Assembly: GCA_002071385.1 (NCBI GenBank)
Contig: MWFB01000015.1
Location: forward strand, 1-55,596
Length of the DNA stretch: 55,596 nt
Direction: 5' to 3'
Source of the DNA: Bacteroidetes bacterium ADurb.Bin013
GTDB taxonomy: Bacteria; Bacteroidota; Bacteroidia; Bacteroidales; UBA932
Shown here: in pieces, positions 43,587 through 52,583 of the stretch
Position numbering within the stretch: position 1 is the stretch's first letter
How the letters are laid out: each line of letters starts with the position of its first letter
Notes under the pieces: generated by a model
Databases searched by the model: none
Told to the model about the DNA's origin: nothing
What the model saw: only the letters and a program-made list of their open reading frames with translations
Made by a program: the position numbers and the translations under genes

Positions 43587-44894
43587 TTATTGTATTGAAA
43601 GGTGAATCCTGCGGGAAACAGGATGCAGGTTGTTTGAACGCTTACCCAGGTTCTTGACAAAGCCAAGGGGAAGGCCATTGTATATGAGCAGCAGGTATCC
43701 TTTTTCTGTTCCCTGCGGTAACACAAGGGGATTCTTGCTGAGGAAAGCCAGCGCCTGCTCCCGGTCAATGACTACAACAGGATAGGCGTCTTTTTTCAGA
43801 TCTGTTGCCAGGGCCAGGTCTGCCCACGGGACCCAGTCATCTCCCTTTTTTGTCGCGATGGCAATCCCAGAGTGAAACACATGGAGCATGGATCCAAGGG
43901 CCTCCATTTCCCGGTGCGATTCCCGGGGAAAGGCCTTGAGCATTTGTCCTTTCATGGACCAGGAATAGGAGCCTTCCAGATGTAGTGGTGCTCTTTCCGG
44001 AACGCGGTAAGGAGTCCACCCTTTTTTCCCATCAGGTGCAGGCAGGATTTTTTTTACCCCGGCTTCCCGTGGTCCGTTCTTTTCCAGCAGTGCCATGAAA
44101 AATCCTTCACCCCTGACACGATGGGGCAGGTATTTTTGCGGGCCGAGCAGCAGGCGGGCACCCAGGTGATCCCTTATCCAGTCAATCTGTTCCTCATCTT
44201 CCATGCGGTTAAGGGTGCAGCTGCTGTATAGAAAAAGACCTCCCCGGCGCAGGGAGGACCATAAATCGCTCAGAATCCTTCTCTGACGGGCGACACATAA
44301 TGCCACAAGCCCGGGCGACCAGGTTTTGCGGGTATCGGGATCTTTACGGAACAACCCTTCTCCGGAACAGGGGACATCGGCTACCACCACATCAAAATAT
44401 TCAGGTAATTTACCAAAGTCAGCCGGATCGTTCTGGGTTACAACAACATTGGCGTATCCCCATTTGGCCAGGTTTTCGGCTAGAATGGGAACCCGGGTGC
44501 GGATGACCTCGTTGCTCACCAGGAGTCCCTCTCCATGCATCAGGTCAAGCAGCAATGTGCTCTTGCCACCGGGAGCAGCACAGGCATCCAGCACCCGTGG
44601 TGAGGTTATGTTGTCCAGATAGGGTCCAAGCTGCCAGAGAGACATACCCGAAGCTTCCTGTACATAGTAAGCCCCGGCATGAAAACGGGGGTCCAGTGTG
44701 AATACAGGCCTTTCGTCCAGGTACCTGCCGAGGGGACACCAGGGAACCGTATCCGTTCCGGGAAACAATTCCCCGGCCGCTTTCAGTGCATGTTGTCTTA
44801 TGCTCACTGTCGGTTGGCTGTCAAGGCAGGACAAAAGAGGATCCACATCACCTGGCATAAGGGATGCTTCCATCATATGTCTGAATTCCGTCAT
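43587..44894 (-). CDS. rRNA cytosine-C5 methyltransferase (RsmF/NOL1-NOP2 type)
   Basis: The 435-residue protein carries the SAM motif DACAAPGGK (103-111), the catalytic cysteine in VPCSGEG (C176) and the product-release cysteine in SSCTLN (C226), the paired-cysteine mechanism of this family. A C-terminal PUA-like RNA-binding region (about 280-435) follows. RsmF methylates 16S rRNA C1407 in E. coli; the target here is inferred. An in-frame stop lies just before the chosen ATG. It begins 22 bases after the SRPBCC gene. Confidence 0.88.
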   Translation of the reverse strand: MTEFRHMMEASLMPGDVDPLLSCLDSQPTVSIRQHALKAAGELFPGTDTVPWCPLGRYLDERPVFTLDPRFHAGAYYVQEASGMSLWQLGPYLDNITSPRVLDACAAPGGKSTLLLDLMHGEGLLVSNEVIRTRVPILAENLAKWGYANVVVTQNDPADFGKLPEYFDVVVADVPCSGEGLFRKDPDTRKTWSPGLVALCVARQRRILSDLWSSLRRGGLFLYSSCTLNRMEDEEQIDWIRDHLGARLLLGPQKYLPHRVRGEGFFMALLEKNGPREAGVKKILPAPDGKKGWTPYRVPERAPLHLEGSYSWSMKGQMLKAFPRESHREMEALGSMLHVFHSGIAIATKKGDDWVPWADLALATDLKKDAYPVVVIDREQALAFLSKNPLVLPQGTEKGYLLLIYNGLPLGFVKNLGKRSNNLHPVSRRIHLSIQ

Positions 44895-44916
44895 TGGATT
44901 TTCCGCTTTCCGGATG

Positions 44917-45324
44917 TCACTTATTCAGGCCTTCTGCCAATTGCGTTGTGAATTGATTGACAAAATCCTTGATTTTTCCTCCAAGCATCATTTTAAGCAT
45001 CATATTGAGTTCGGCATCCAGGAAAAGCTGCAGTTCACAACCTTCTTCCCGGGGCCGGATATGAAGGTTCAGGTTGAATGCAAAGGGGACGTTGCCATGC
45101 TGTTCCATAACAATAAGGGAAGGCTCTTCCCTTTTTGTGACTTTGACTCCAATTTGCATCCCCTGGGCCTCGGCCAGGATGGTATCTTTTGTTATTATCA
45201 CCTTGTCTTTCTTGTCTTCAGGCAAGCGTTCCGAAAATCTTGAAAAATCGGAGAAAAGATGATAAACCACCGATGCCGGTTTGTTTACAAGACAAGGATT
45301 TCCCTCAATGTGTGTGTTTCCCAT
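44917..45324 (-). CDS. SRPBCC (START-like) domain protein
   Basis: The 135-residue cytosolic protein has the helix-grip pattern of SRPBCC proteins: NKPASVVYHLFSDFSRF at the start and a long C-terminal helix, enclosing a hydrophobic pocket. Ligand unknown. It follows pyrE by 2 bases, a neighbourhood I recall in other Bacteroidota. Enriched methionines (LNMMLKMMLGG) mark the C-terminal helix. Confidence 0.8.
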   Translation of the reverse strand: MGNTHIEGNPCLVNKPASVVYHLFSDFSRFSERLPEDKKDKVIITKDTILAEAQGMQIGVKVTKREEPSLIVMEQHGNVPFAFNLNLHIRPREEGCELQLFLDAELNMMLKMMLGGKIKDFVNQFTTQLAEGLNK

Positions 45325-45326
45325 AG

Positions 45327-45959
45327 TTAGCGTCCCCAGGTGTTCGGCGTCAGGCGCCAGATTTTAAGTGTTTCGAGTTGTTCCGGACTAACGAAATTCC
45401 TTTCTGCAGCTTCCTGTATAAGCGTATTGTAATTGGTAAGCGTATGCAGCTCGCAGTTGCTTTTTTCGAAGGCCCTCCGGGCAACATCAAAATTGTAGGA
45501 AAAAGTGGCCACAACGCCCAATACGTTAGCGCATGCCATCCTAAGGCAATCTGCCGCAGAAAGTGCAGAGTGACCCGTAGAAATAAGGTCTTCCACCACC
45601 AACACATTAGAACCGGGTGTCAGGGTCCCTTCAATGAGGGCACCTGTTCCGTGGTCTTTTCTGCGGGGACGAACGTAGATGAAGGGTTTACCCAGCCGGT
45701 CGGCTATAAGGGCGCCCATTGCAATAGCCCCTGTTGCCACTCCGGCTATGACATCTGCAGTGGGGTAGTTCTGTTCAATGGACCTGCAAAGGGCATCACA
45801 TATGAAGTTTCGTACCGTCGGTACAGATAAGACTTTTCTGTTATCACAATATATGGGAGACAACCAACCGGAAGCCCATTCAAAAGGCCTTTCAATGTTG
45901 AGTTGCACTGCTTCAATTTCCAGCAGGATTTGTGCAACTTTTTTTTCAACAGATTCCAT
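45327..45959 (-). CDS. pyrE: Orotate phosphoribosyltransferase
   Basis: It makes orotidine 5'-phosphate from orotate and PRPP, the fifth step of pyrimidine synthesis. The 210 residues show the PRPP motif VLVVEDLISTG and the lysine-rich loop RPRRKDHG. I choose the second ATG (45959) rather than 45968 because it leaves 20 bases to the -7 element, the spacing seen at other genes in this window. pyrE-SRPBCC-methyltransferase-esterase form one leftward unit. Confidence 0.94.
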   Translation of the reverse strand: MESVEKKVAQILLEIEAVQLNIERPFEWASGWLSPIYCDNRKVLSVPTVRNFICDALCRSIEQNYPTADVIAGVATGAIAMGALIADRLGKPFIYVRPRRKDHGTGALIEGTLTPGSNVLVVEDLISTGHSALSAADCLRMACANVLGVVATFSYNFDVARRAFEKSNCELHTLTNYNTLIQEAAERNFVSPEQLETLKIWRLTPNTWGR

Positions 45960-45969
45960 AATAATCACA

Positions 45970-45977
45970 TATCTTTG
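45970..45977 (+). promoter_or_regulatory. -7 element (TATCTTTG) for the Nudix gene
   Basis: Exact match ending 5 bases before the Nudix ATG at 45983, so the transcript would be leaderless. It faces the pyrE element 2 bases away. Confidence 0.5.
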
Positions 45978-45979
45978 TG

Positions 45980-45987
45980 CAAATGTA
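45980..45987 (-). promoter_or_regulatory. -7 element (TACATTTG on minus strand) for pyrE
   Basis: The plus strand reads CAAATGTA, 20 bases before the pyrE ATG at 45959. It overlaps the first codons of the Nudix gene. Confidence 0.5.
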
Positions 45988-46657
45988 CAGTATTTTCTTC
46001 AATAATAGACGACTTCAGTTATGCCGTCCGGACAACCCGGTTTGTCTTCTTCCTTCAGTTACGGTAGAATCTTTTGAAAACCACTCTTCCTGGGAAGAAT
46101 TGATTGTCAGTTTCCAATGCAACACAAGCCTGAGACACGTAGTGGTGCCGGTTCAAAATCCCCACGATTCCTTTATGCAGATATGTAAAAATTTCACCAT
46201 TATGCCGGCTGCAGGGGGGCTTGTCACCAACAAACAAGACGACTTGCTGATGATCTACCGTTACGGTAAATGGGATTTACCCAAGGGAAAGCAGGAACAA
46301 GGGGAGAAACTGAGCGATACCGCACTCAGGGAAGTGGCAGAAGAAACCGGGACCATTGACCTGAAACTCTTGGGAGACCAATTGACCACAACACTTCACT
46401 GTTATCATTATAAGGGAAACAATGTGCTCAAGATGACGGCCTGGTTCCCCATGACAGCCAATTCCGGAACAACCTTACTGCCACAGGCGGAAGAAGGAAT
46501 TGAAAAAGCGGAATGGGTTTCCCGCAAAGACCTGGCAGAGCGTCTGGATATGTCCTATTTATCTATAAAGATACTGGTTGAAAAACAGTTTCTAAACGAT
46601 TGTAAAAATGTTGGTGAAGCCTGTAAGATCGAAGATATCCTTGATCTCTGCCCGTAG
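45983..46657 (+). CDS. Nudix hydrolase with N-terminal extension
   Basis: The protein (224 residues from the ATG at 45983) has a complete Nudix box, G-x5-E-x7-REVAEETG, near residues 100-122, so it should hydrolyse a nucleoside-diphosphate-linked compound using magnesium. About 70 residues precede the Nudix fold and do not match a known domain to my eye. A GTG at 45977 is the alternative start, but the ATG sits 5 bases after a -7 element. The last 66 bases overlap the convergent STAS gene. Substrate unknown. Confidence 0.85.
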   Translation: MYSIFFNNRRLQLCRPDNPVCLLPSVTVESFENHSSWEELIVSFQCNTSLRHVVVPVQNPHDSFMQICKNFTIMPAAGGLVTNKQDDLLMIYRYGKWDLPKGKQEQGEKLSDTALREVAEETGTIDLKLLGDQLTTTLHCYHYKGNNVLKMTAWFPMTANSGTTLLPQAEEGIEKAEWVSRKDLAERLDMSYLSIKILVEKQFLNDCKNVGEACKIEDILDLCP

Positions 46658-46891
46658 ATTTTTAACCGTCAGGGTTCCGCCTTTTTCTTTTATGTTTTTC
46701 TGAAGAACCAGAAATTGACGCAGACCTGAGCTGCTGATATATTCCAGACCGGTTCCGTCTATGATCAGTTCCCTGGTGTTGCTTTTAAGAATGGGGACGA
46801 TAGCTTCTTCAAAGATGGCGGTATTGCCTGTATCCATTCTCCCGTTTATTGAGATTACGGGAACGGGATCGTTGCTGATTATTACTTCCAT
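46592..46891 (-). CDS. STAS-domain protein (anti-sigma-factor antagonist type)
   Basis: The 99-residue protein is a lone STAS domain with the switch motif YISSSGLR, whose central serine is the usual phosphorylation site in SpoIIAA-like regulators. No serine kinase or phosphatase partner lies nearby, so its pathway is unknown. I start at the ATG at 46891; a TTG frame to 46930 adds 13 residues that do not belong to the domain. A -7 element lies 36 bases upstream. Confidence 0.85.
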   Translation of the reverse strand: MEVIISNDPVPVISINGRMDTGNTAIFEEAIVPILKSNTRELIIDGTGLEYISSSGLRQFLVLQKNIKEKGGTLTVKNLRAEIKDIFDLTGFTNIFTIV

Positions 46892-46927
46892 ATACTGTTG
46901 TTTTTCTTTACAGAGATTGATTGTCAA

Positions 46928-46935
46928 CAAAGGTA
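46928..46935 (-). promoter_or_regulatory. -7 element (TACCTTTG on minus strand) for the STAS gene
   Basis: The plus strand reads CAAAGGTA, 36 bases before the ATG at 46891 and just downstream of the nqrF stop. Confidence 0.4.
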
Positions 46936-46948
46936 ATTAAAAAACTGT

Positions 46949-48196
46949 TCATCCGCCAAAGTCATCAAACAGAATATGATCCGCAGGAACGCCTAGATTG
47001 TCGAGCATTTCGGTCACGGCCGATGTCATAAGGGGCGGTCCGCAGATGTAAAATTCTGCCTCTTCCGGTTCCGGATGGTCTTTCAGGTATTGATCGTATA
47101 GTACCTTGTGGATAAAGCCCGTATGGCCGGTCCAATGATCCTGTGGCCTGGGTTCTGATAGAGCTATGTGAAATGAAAAATTGGGGAATTCTTTTGCTAT
47201 CCGGAGGAACTCATCTTCATAAAAAATCTCCCGCCTGGAACGGGCCCCGTACCAGAAAGAAACCTTATCTGTTGCCCGGAGGGTTTTAAATAAGTGAAAG
47301 ATATGGGATCGCATGGGTGCCATGCCGGCCCCGCCTCCAATGAATATTTTTTCGGCTTGTGTTTCTTTGAGGAAGAATTCCCCGAAGGGTCCTGAAATCA
47401 TTACTTTATCCCCGGGCTTCCTGGAAAAAATATAAGAAGAACAAATACCGGGATTGACCTTCATAAACGTTCCCCTTGAGCGGTCCCAGGGTGGGGTGGC
47501 TATGCGGACGTTCAGCATGATACGGTTCCCTTCGGCCGGGTGGTTGGCCATGGAATAAGCCCTGAAGCTGTATTCTTTGTTTACCATTTTCAGTCCCCAG
47601 ATACCCAGTGAGCTCCAGTCTTCCCGGAATAGTTCATCTATAGCGATGTCTTTGGAAAAGTCCACAGTGACCGGGGGGACATCAATCTGTATATAACCTC
47701 CGGAGCGGAAATCCAGTTTTTCGCCCGGTGGAAGCTGAATCACAAACTCTTTGATGAAAGAGGCCACGTTGCGGTTGCTGATCACTTCGCATTCCCATTT
47801 TTTTACACCCAGCACCTGGGCAGGGATGTGGATTTCCATGTTTTCCCGGACCCTGACCTGACATCCAAGCCGCCATTGGCTTTGCTGTTCGCGCCGGGTA
47901 AAAAAGCCCGTTTCTGTGGACAGTATGGACCCCCCTCCTGACAGAACGCGGCATTTGCAGAGCCCGCAGGTTCCGCTGCCGCCGCAGGCCGAGGGTAGGT
48001 ATATTTTGTTTTGTGCCAGGGTGGTCAGCAGGTTGTTCCCCGGTTCAACCTCCAGCATTTTTTCGTCATTGACCTTAATTTTCACTTTACCCCCGGGTGT
48101 CAGCCTGGCTTTTGCATAGATCAAAACAACAACCAGGACCAGGGTTACGGTCAGTATGACGGCAAAAGTCAGGAACAGAAATTGGAAAATGGTCAT
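46949..48196 (-). CDS. nqrF: Na+-translocating NADH:quinone reductase subunit F
   Basis: NqrF takes electrons from NADH through FAD to a 2Fe-2S cluster, the entry point of the sodium pump. The 415-residue protein has one N-terminal helix (about 4-28), a ferredoxin domain with C71, C77, C80 and C112, and an FAD/NAD-binding reductase domain (about 130-415) with RAYSMANHP and GGGAGMAPMRSH. It ends the nqrABCDEF operon and follows nqrE by 9 bases. Confidence 0.96.
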   Translation of the reverse strand: MTIFQFLFLTFAVILTVTLVLVVVLIYAKARLTPGGKVKIKVNDEKMLEVEPGNNLLTTLAQNKIYLPSACGGSGTCGLCKCRVLSGGGSILSTETGFFTRREQQSQWRLGCQVRVRENMEIHIPAQVLGVKKWECEVISNRNVASFIKEFVIQLPPGEKLDFRSGGYIQIDVPPVTVDFSKDIAIDELFREDWSSLGIWGLKMVNKEYSFRAYSMANHPAEGNRIMLNVRIATPPWDRSRGTFMKVNPGICSSYIFSRKPGDKVMISGPFGEFFLKETQAEKIFIGGGAGMAPMRSHIFHLFKTLRATDKVSFWYGARSRREIFYEDEFLRIAKEFPNFSFHIALSEPRPQDHWTGHTGFIHKVLYDQYLKDHPEPEEAEFYICGPPLMTSAVTEMLDNLGVPADHILFDDFGG

Positions 48197-48205
48197 TGGT
48201 TGTAT

Positions 48206-48823
48206 TTAAGTTTGTAATCCCATAAAACTCATAAAGGCAATACCCATAAGCCCGGTAATGATGAAAGCAATGCCCAGGCCACGCATGGGTGCCGGAATGT
48301 TGGAATAACTCAGTTTTTCCCGGATAGCGGCAATGGAGACAATGGCCAGGTACCACCCGATCCCTGATCCCAGGGCATAGGAAAAGACTTCCAGGATGTT
48401 GCCGTATTCCCTTTCCTGCATGAACAGCGACGCTCCCAGAATGGCACAGTTCACGGCTATCAGCGGCAGGAATATTCCCAGATTGTTGTACAGGGCGGGT
48501 GCAAATTTTTCAACTACCATCTCTACCAATTGTACCATGGCGGCTATCACGGCTATAAAGAGGATAAAACTCAAAAAACCCAGATCCACCTCTGCCCATT
48601 GGGGATTGATCCAGGCCAGGGCTCCCGGGGAGAGCACGTAACGGTCCAGCAGGTAATTTACCGGGAGGGTGATGAGCAGCACAAAGATCACGGCCAGGCC
48701 CAGTCCAGACGCGGTTTTCACCGTTTTGGACACGGCCAGGTAGGAACACATGCCCAGGAAATAGGCAAAGATCATGTTCTCTGTGAAGATGCTTTTGACA
48801 AATATATTGGCTATCTGTTCCAT
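48206..48823 (-). CDS. nqrE: Na+-translocating NADH:quinone reductase subunit E
   Basis: A 205-residue membrane subunit with six predicted helices. With NqrD it forms the inverted-repeat membrane pair homologous to RnfA/RnfE, in which conserved cysteines hold an Fe centre; candidate cysteines are in MCSYLAV and NCAILGASLF. It starts 3 bases after nqrD. Confidence 0.95.
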   Translation of the reverse strand: MEQIANIFVKSIFTENMIFAYFLGMCSYLAVSKTVKTASGLGLAVIFVLLITLPVNYLLDRYVLSPGALAWINPQWAEVDLGFLSFILFIAVIAAMVQLVEMVVEKFAPALYNNLGIFLPLIAVNCAILGASLFMQEREYGNILEVFSYALGSGIGWYLAIVSIAAIREKLSYSNIPAPMRGLGIAFIITGLMGIAFMSFMGLQT

Positions 48824-48826
48824 ACG

Positions 48827-49441
48827 CTATACCCTCTTTGCGTTTTTGGCATTGAAGACCCAGACTATAAGTCCCAGTATGATAAGGGCCATGGGAGGCA
48901 GGATAAAGAGGCCGTTGTTTTCATAGAAACCCCCGTTTGCAACATACCACTGCTGTGGGATTACCTGATAACCTATCAAGGTTCCGGATCCCAGGAGTTC
49001 CCGGACAATGGATACGGCAATGAGTATGATCCCGTAACCCAGACCATTGGCCAGCCCATCCACTAATGAGGGAAACGGCTTGTTATAGAGGGCAAAAGCT
49101 TCTATCCGGCCCATGATGATACAGTTGGTAATGATCAGTCCCACAAAAACGGAAAGCTGCTTGCTTATCTCCCATGCAAAGGCTTTCAGAATCTGGTCGA
49201 CCAAAATGACCAGTGCGGCCACCACCACCAGCTGTACTATGATCCTGATGCGGTTGGGAATGGTATTGCGCAGCAGGGAAAGAATCATAGAAGAGAACCC
49301 GGTCACCAGGGTCACTGAAAGGGCCATGACCATGGCCGGTTCCAGCTTTACAGTCACAGCCAGTGCAGAACAGATTCCCAGGGCCAGTACCGGAATGGGG
49401 TTGTTCTTGAAAAGCGGGTCCAGGAATATGCGTTTATTCAT
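48827..49441 (-). CDS. nqrD: Na+-translocating NADH:quinone reductase subunit D
   Basis: A 204-residue subunit with six helices, partner of NqrE; candidate cysteines are in GICSALAVT and TNCIIMGR. The ATG overlaps the nqrC stop by 8 bases, so translation is coupled. Confidence 0.95.
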   Translation of the reverse strand: MNKRIFLDPLFKNNPIPVLALGICSALAVTVKLEPAMVMALSVTLVTGFSSMILSLLRNTIPNRIRIIVQLVVVAALVILVDQILKAFAWEISKQLSVFVGLIITNCIIMGRIEAFALYNKPFPSLVDGLANGLGYGIILIAVSIVRELLGSGTLIGYQVIPQQWYVANGGFYENNGLFILPPMALIILGLIVWVFNAKNAKRV

Positions 49442-50045
49442 AATGTTTCAAAAAAGGTAAATAGGGTTTCAGGGATTCCCGTATCATATTCTCAACACCA
49501 CGACTGGTGAGCGTTCCGCCTGAAATACCGTCAACAGCATTGGGATTGTTTTGGGACCGCCCCTGCTTTAGCACCGATATCGAGACAAACTGATCCCCGT
49601 GGTAAAGGGATTTGCCCCGGAACGGATCGCTGAAGAAAAGGGTGGTAATCTCGGCCCCAAGCCCGGGCGTCTCGGAAATGTGGTCAAAGACCGCCCCGTA
49701 GATAGTACTGAAATCATCGTCCAGGGCCAGGTATCCCCATAAGGGGCCCCAGAGGCCTTTTCCATGCAGGGGAATGATGTATTTGCGGGTGCCGTTGTCC
49801 AGTGTGCAAATGAAAAGAGGCAATTGATCCGGTCCTGCCACGGTGTCGGTTATGTATTTCTCATAGGGTTGATCCTCAAGGTGTACTGACCGGAGGATGG
49901 TTTGCTGTGTTTCCGCCATCATATTGGCTACCTGCCTGGGTTTGAGCAGCTGTGAAGCGAAAGCCAGCAGGGCGGCCACCAGGGTTACCATAAGGGCGGC
50001 ATACACGATGGTGTAAATGTTCCCGTTTCTTTTCCCTTTATCCAT
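49434..50045 (-). CDS. nqrC: Na+-translocating NADH:quinone reductase subunit C
   Basis: The 203-residue protein has one N-terminal helix and a periplasmic domain carrying a covalently bound FMN; the attachment site is SGGTLTS near residue 175. The family usually reads SGAT; here alanine is glycine, a minor change. I start at the ATG 50045; a TTG at 50054 is the longer option. It overlaps nqrB by 8 bases. Confidence 0.94.
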   Translation of the reverse strand: MDKGKRNGNIYTIVYAALMVTLVAALLAFASQLLKPRQVANMMAETQQTILRSVHLEDQPYEKYITDTVAGPDQLPLFICTLDNGTRKYIIPLHGKGLWGPLWGYLALDDDFSTIYGAVFDHISETPGLGAEITTLFFSDPFRGKSLYHGDQFVSISVLKQGRSQNNPNAVDGISGGTLTSRGVENMIRESLKPYLPFLKHYE

Positions 50046-51156
50046 GGCGTGCAATTCTCTTGATTCTGCGCTTTACATTGACCGAAACCACAACGTGGTC
50101 AATCAGCGGAGAAAAAGTGTTCATAAGTAGTATGGCGAGCATCATTCCCTCGGGGTATCCGGGATTGTAGAGCCGGATGGTAATGGTTAGTGCTCCGGTC
50201 AAAAATCCGAAGATCCATTTTCCGGTCTCGGTCTGGGGGCTGGTAACAGGATCGGTGGCCATAAAGACGCACCCAAAGGCAAAGCCTCCCATCACCAGGT
50301 GGTAATGCACGGGGATGTCCCCCGTTAAGGCTATCAGAACGGCTCCCGCCACACAGGAAATCATGATTTTCCAGCTGGCCACCCCGGTGTAAAGCAGGAT
50401 GGCTGCCCCCAGCAGGATGCACACCAGGGAGGTTTCCCCTACAGAACCGGGAATAAAGCCCAGGAACATATCCGTCCAGGAAGGCAGTTCCTGCAGCGGA
50501 GTCCCTTCGGCCAGGGCAGCCAGCGGTGTGGCCCCGCTGGTGCCGTCAACCACCCAGACTTTGCCTCCTGTCATGTATGCGGGATAGGAGAAAAAAAGGA
50601 AAGCACGCGCCAGCAGGGCGGGATTCCAGATGTTCATTCCAGTTCCTCCGAAAATCTCTTTTCCGATTAGCACCGCAAAAGCTACGGCCAGGGCAAGCAT
50701 CCACAACGGGATGGTCACCGGCACTATCAGGGGTATGAGCATTCCCGTGACCAGGTATCCTTCGTTAACCTCGTGGCCCCGTATCTGTGCTATGGTGAAT
50801 TCTATGCCCAGGCCGACCACATAAGATACGATCACCAGAGGCAGTACTTTCAGAAAACCATACCAGAAAACGGGGAAAAAGCCGGGCAGTTCTGCCCGAG
50901 GGTCCATGGCCAGATAATGTTGCAGCCCCGTGTTGTACATCCCAAAAAGCAGGCAGGGGATCAGGGCTATCACAACTACAATCATCACGCGCTTTAGGTC
51001 GTTGCAGTCGCGTATATGAGATCCTTTGCCGGTAACGGTGCCGGGAACCATCAGGAACGTTTCAAAGGCATTGAATGTGGAATGCAGAAACGCCAGGCGG
51101 CCACCTTTGCTGAAGGCAGGCTTTATCTTTTCTATGATATTTTCAATCCACTTCAT
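50038..51156 (-). CDS. nqrB: Na+-translocating NADH:quinone reductase subunit B
   Basis: The 372-residue core membrane subunit has about ten helices, contains the covalent FMN site SGATPL near residue 213, and forms the sodium path. The ATG at 51156 (MKWIENIIEKI) overlaps the nqrA stop by 4 bases; a longer frame to 51237 lies inside nqrA. The N-terminal FMLVPGTVT-type region and helix pattern are typical of the family. Confidence 0.95.
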   Translation of the reverse strand: MKWIENIIEKIKPAFSKGGRLAFLHSTFNAFETFLMVPGTVTGKGSHIRDCNDLKRVMIVVVIALIPCLLFGMYNTGLQHYLAMDPRAELPGFFPVFWYGFLKVLPLVIVSYVVGLGIEFTIAQIRGHEVNEGYLVTGMLIPLIVPVTIPLWMLALAVAFAVLIGKEIFGGTGMNIWNPALLARAFLFFSYPAYMTGGKVWVVDGTSGATPLAALAEGTPLQELPSWTDMFLGFIPGSVGETSLVCILLGAAILLYTGVASWKIMISCVAGAVLIALTGDIPVHYHLVMGGFAFGCVFMATDPVTSPQTETGKWIFGFLTGALTITIRLYNPGYPEGMMLAILLMNTFSPLIDHVVVSVNVKRRIKRIARHG

Positions 51157-52520
51157 TGCATTTCCTTTATCATCAGATCTATCCCATTTTGAAGAATTTC
51201 CTGGATCTCGATCTTGGACGGGCAGACGAATTCGCACAGGGCAAGGTCTTCAGGAATAACTTCATAGATCCCCAATTGCTCCATTTTGTCAATGTCCTCT
51301 GCCAGAATGGCTTTGATCAAATGCGAGACAAAGATATCCATGGGCAGGACTTTCTGGTAATTCCTCGTGAGGACAAAGGCCCTTGCGCCACCGTTTACAT
51401 TGGTATCCAGATTAAAGCGGCCGGTTTTACCCAGTAGGGGGGCCAGGTAGGATATATAGGTCCGTGCTGCGCTGAATTTTTTCAGGCGCAACGGTCTGGC
51501 CCATCCCAGCAGCTCCCTTTTCCCGCCTTCCGGCAGGCAGGTGACCTGCTGGTGATGATATCCCAGGAAACCTTCCCTGCCAATAGTGTCACCGGTAAGG
51601 GGATTGCCGCTGATGATGCGTGCATCTGTTCCTTCTTTAAGGGGGAACGGGTTGAGAGCACCGACCTGGAAACCGGCATGGCAGGTGATATAACCCGTTC
51701 TGCTAAGGGCAGGACCGGTTACGGCAACCATCCGGGTTGTATCGTAGATACCGTATAGGAAGAGCTTCCCAATGATCGACACACCCATCGGGGTGAGCGT
51801 CCAGGCAATCTGATCCTTTCCAACAGGACAAACGTGGTGCAGCTGTACCCCGGGATTCCCGGCGGGATGGGGTCCTGAAAAAATATGTGCAATGCCGGGT
51901 AAACGGCGGAAAACGCTGTGAGGCGATGTGGTGTCGCGAAGCCCCAGGTGGACCTTCCCCGGACACAGGCGTTCAAGGACGCGCAGACCCATCTGCAGGG
52001 ATTCAAAGGATTCGGCAAAGGTGAAATCGTAATGGGGTGCAAGCGGGGCCGAGTCAAAACAACTTATATATATGGCTTTTGGTGTTTCTCCGGGGAGGGC
52101 AGTAATGCCATACGGCCTACGGGTGATCAGCGGCCAGCACCCGCTTTGCAGCAAAAGCTCCCTGATCTTCCCCGGGGAAAGCTGTTCCGGTTCGGCAACG
52201 GGAAACTGCTCCTGCATCTGCTCATCACCGGCAAGAATCTGAATGCCGGTGATCTTTCTTTTTTCACCACGGACTATCCTGTGGATGGTGCCGCTGACAG
52301 GGGCCGTGAATAAAACTTCCGGATGTTCCTTGTCGCAGAATACAGGGGAGCCGGCCTGAACATTATCTCCTTCCCTTACAAGAAGTTTCGGGGTGGTGTT
52401 TTTGAAATCGGAAGGTTTCAGTGTGTACAGGGAGGAAAGTTCCAAAGAGACGGTCATAGGGTGGGCACTGCCTTTGAGGGGAATATCCAACCCCCTGAGC
52501 AACTTTTTACAGGCGGACAT
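51153..52520 (-). CDS. nqrA: Na+-translocating NADH:quinone reductase subunit A
   Basis: The 455-residue cytosolic subunit, involved in quinone binding, opens with the barrel-sandwich region typical of NqrA/RnfC (DIPLKGSAHP, KLLVREGDNVQAGSPVF). It is the first gene of the operon, with a -7 element 19 bases upstream. No membrane helix is evident, as expected. Confidence 0.95.
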   Translation of the reverse strand: MSACKKLLRGLDIPLKGSAHPMTVSLELSSLYTLKPSDFKNTTPKLLVREGDNVQAGSPVFCDKEHPEVLFTAPVSGTIHRIVRGEKRKITGIQILAGDEQMQEQFPVAEPEQLSPGKIRELLLQSGCWPLITRRPYGITALPGETPKAIYISCFDSAPLAPHYDFTFAESFESLQMGLRVLERLCPGKVHLGLRDTTSPHSVFRRLPGIAHIFSGPHPAGNPGVQLHHVCPVGKDQIAWTLTPMGVSIIGKLFLYGIYDTTRMVAVTGPALSRTGYITCHAGFQVGALNPFPLKEGTDARIISGNPLTGDTIGREGFLGYHHQQVTCLPEGGKRELLGWARPLRLKKFSAARTYISYLAPLLGKTGRFNLDTNVNGGARAFVLTRNYQKVLPMDIFVSHLIKAILAEDIDKMEQLGIYEVIPEDLALCEFVCPSKIEIQEILQNGIDLMIKEMQ

Positions 52521-52539
52521 ATACGTAGATTAGCAAATG

Positions 52540-52547
52540 CAAAGATA
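52540..52547 (-). promoter_or_regulatory. -7 element (TATCTTTG on minus strand) for the nqr operon
   Basis: The plus strand reads CAAAGATA, 19 bases before the nqrA ATG. The 63-base gap to uvrD holds both promoters. Confidence 0.5.
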
Positions 52548-52570
52548 AAATTTTCATCGGCATTTTTATC

Positions 52571-52578
52571 TATATTTG
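52571..52578 (+). promoter_or_regulatory. -7 element (TATATTTG) for uvrD
   Basis: Exact match ending 5 bases before the uvrD ATG at 52584, so the mRNA would be leaderless. Confidence 0.5.
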
Positions 52579-52583
52579 TCGAC

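Noticed and set aside
52323-52583. Extended N-terminus of the helicase (87 codons)
   Set aside because: It is antisense to nqrA and crosses the promoter region; UvrD proteins begin near the methionine at 52584.
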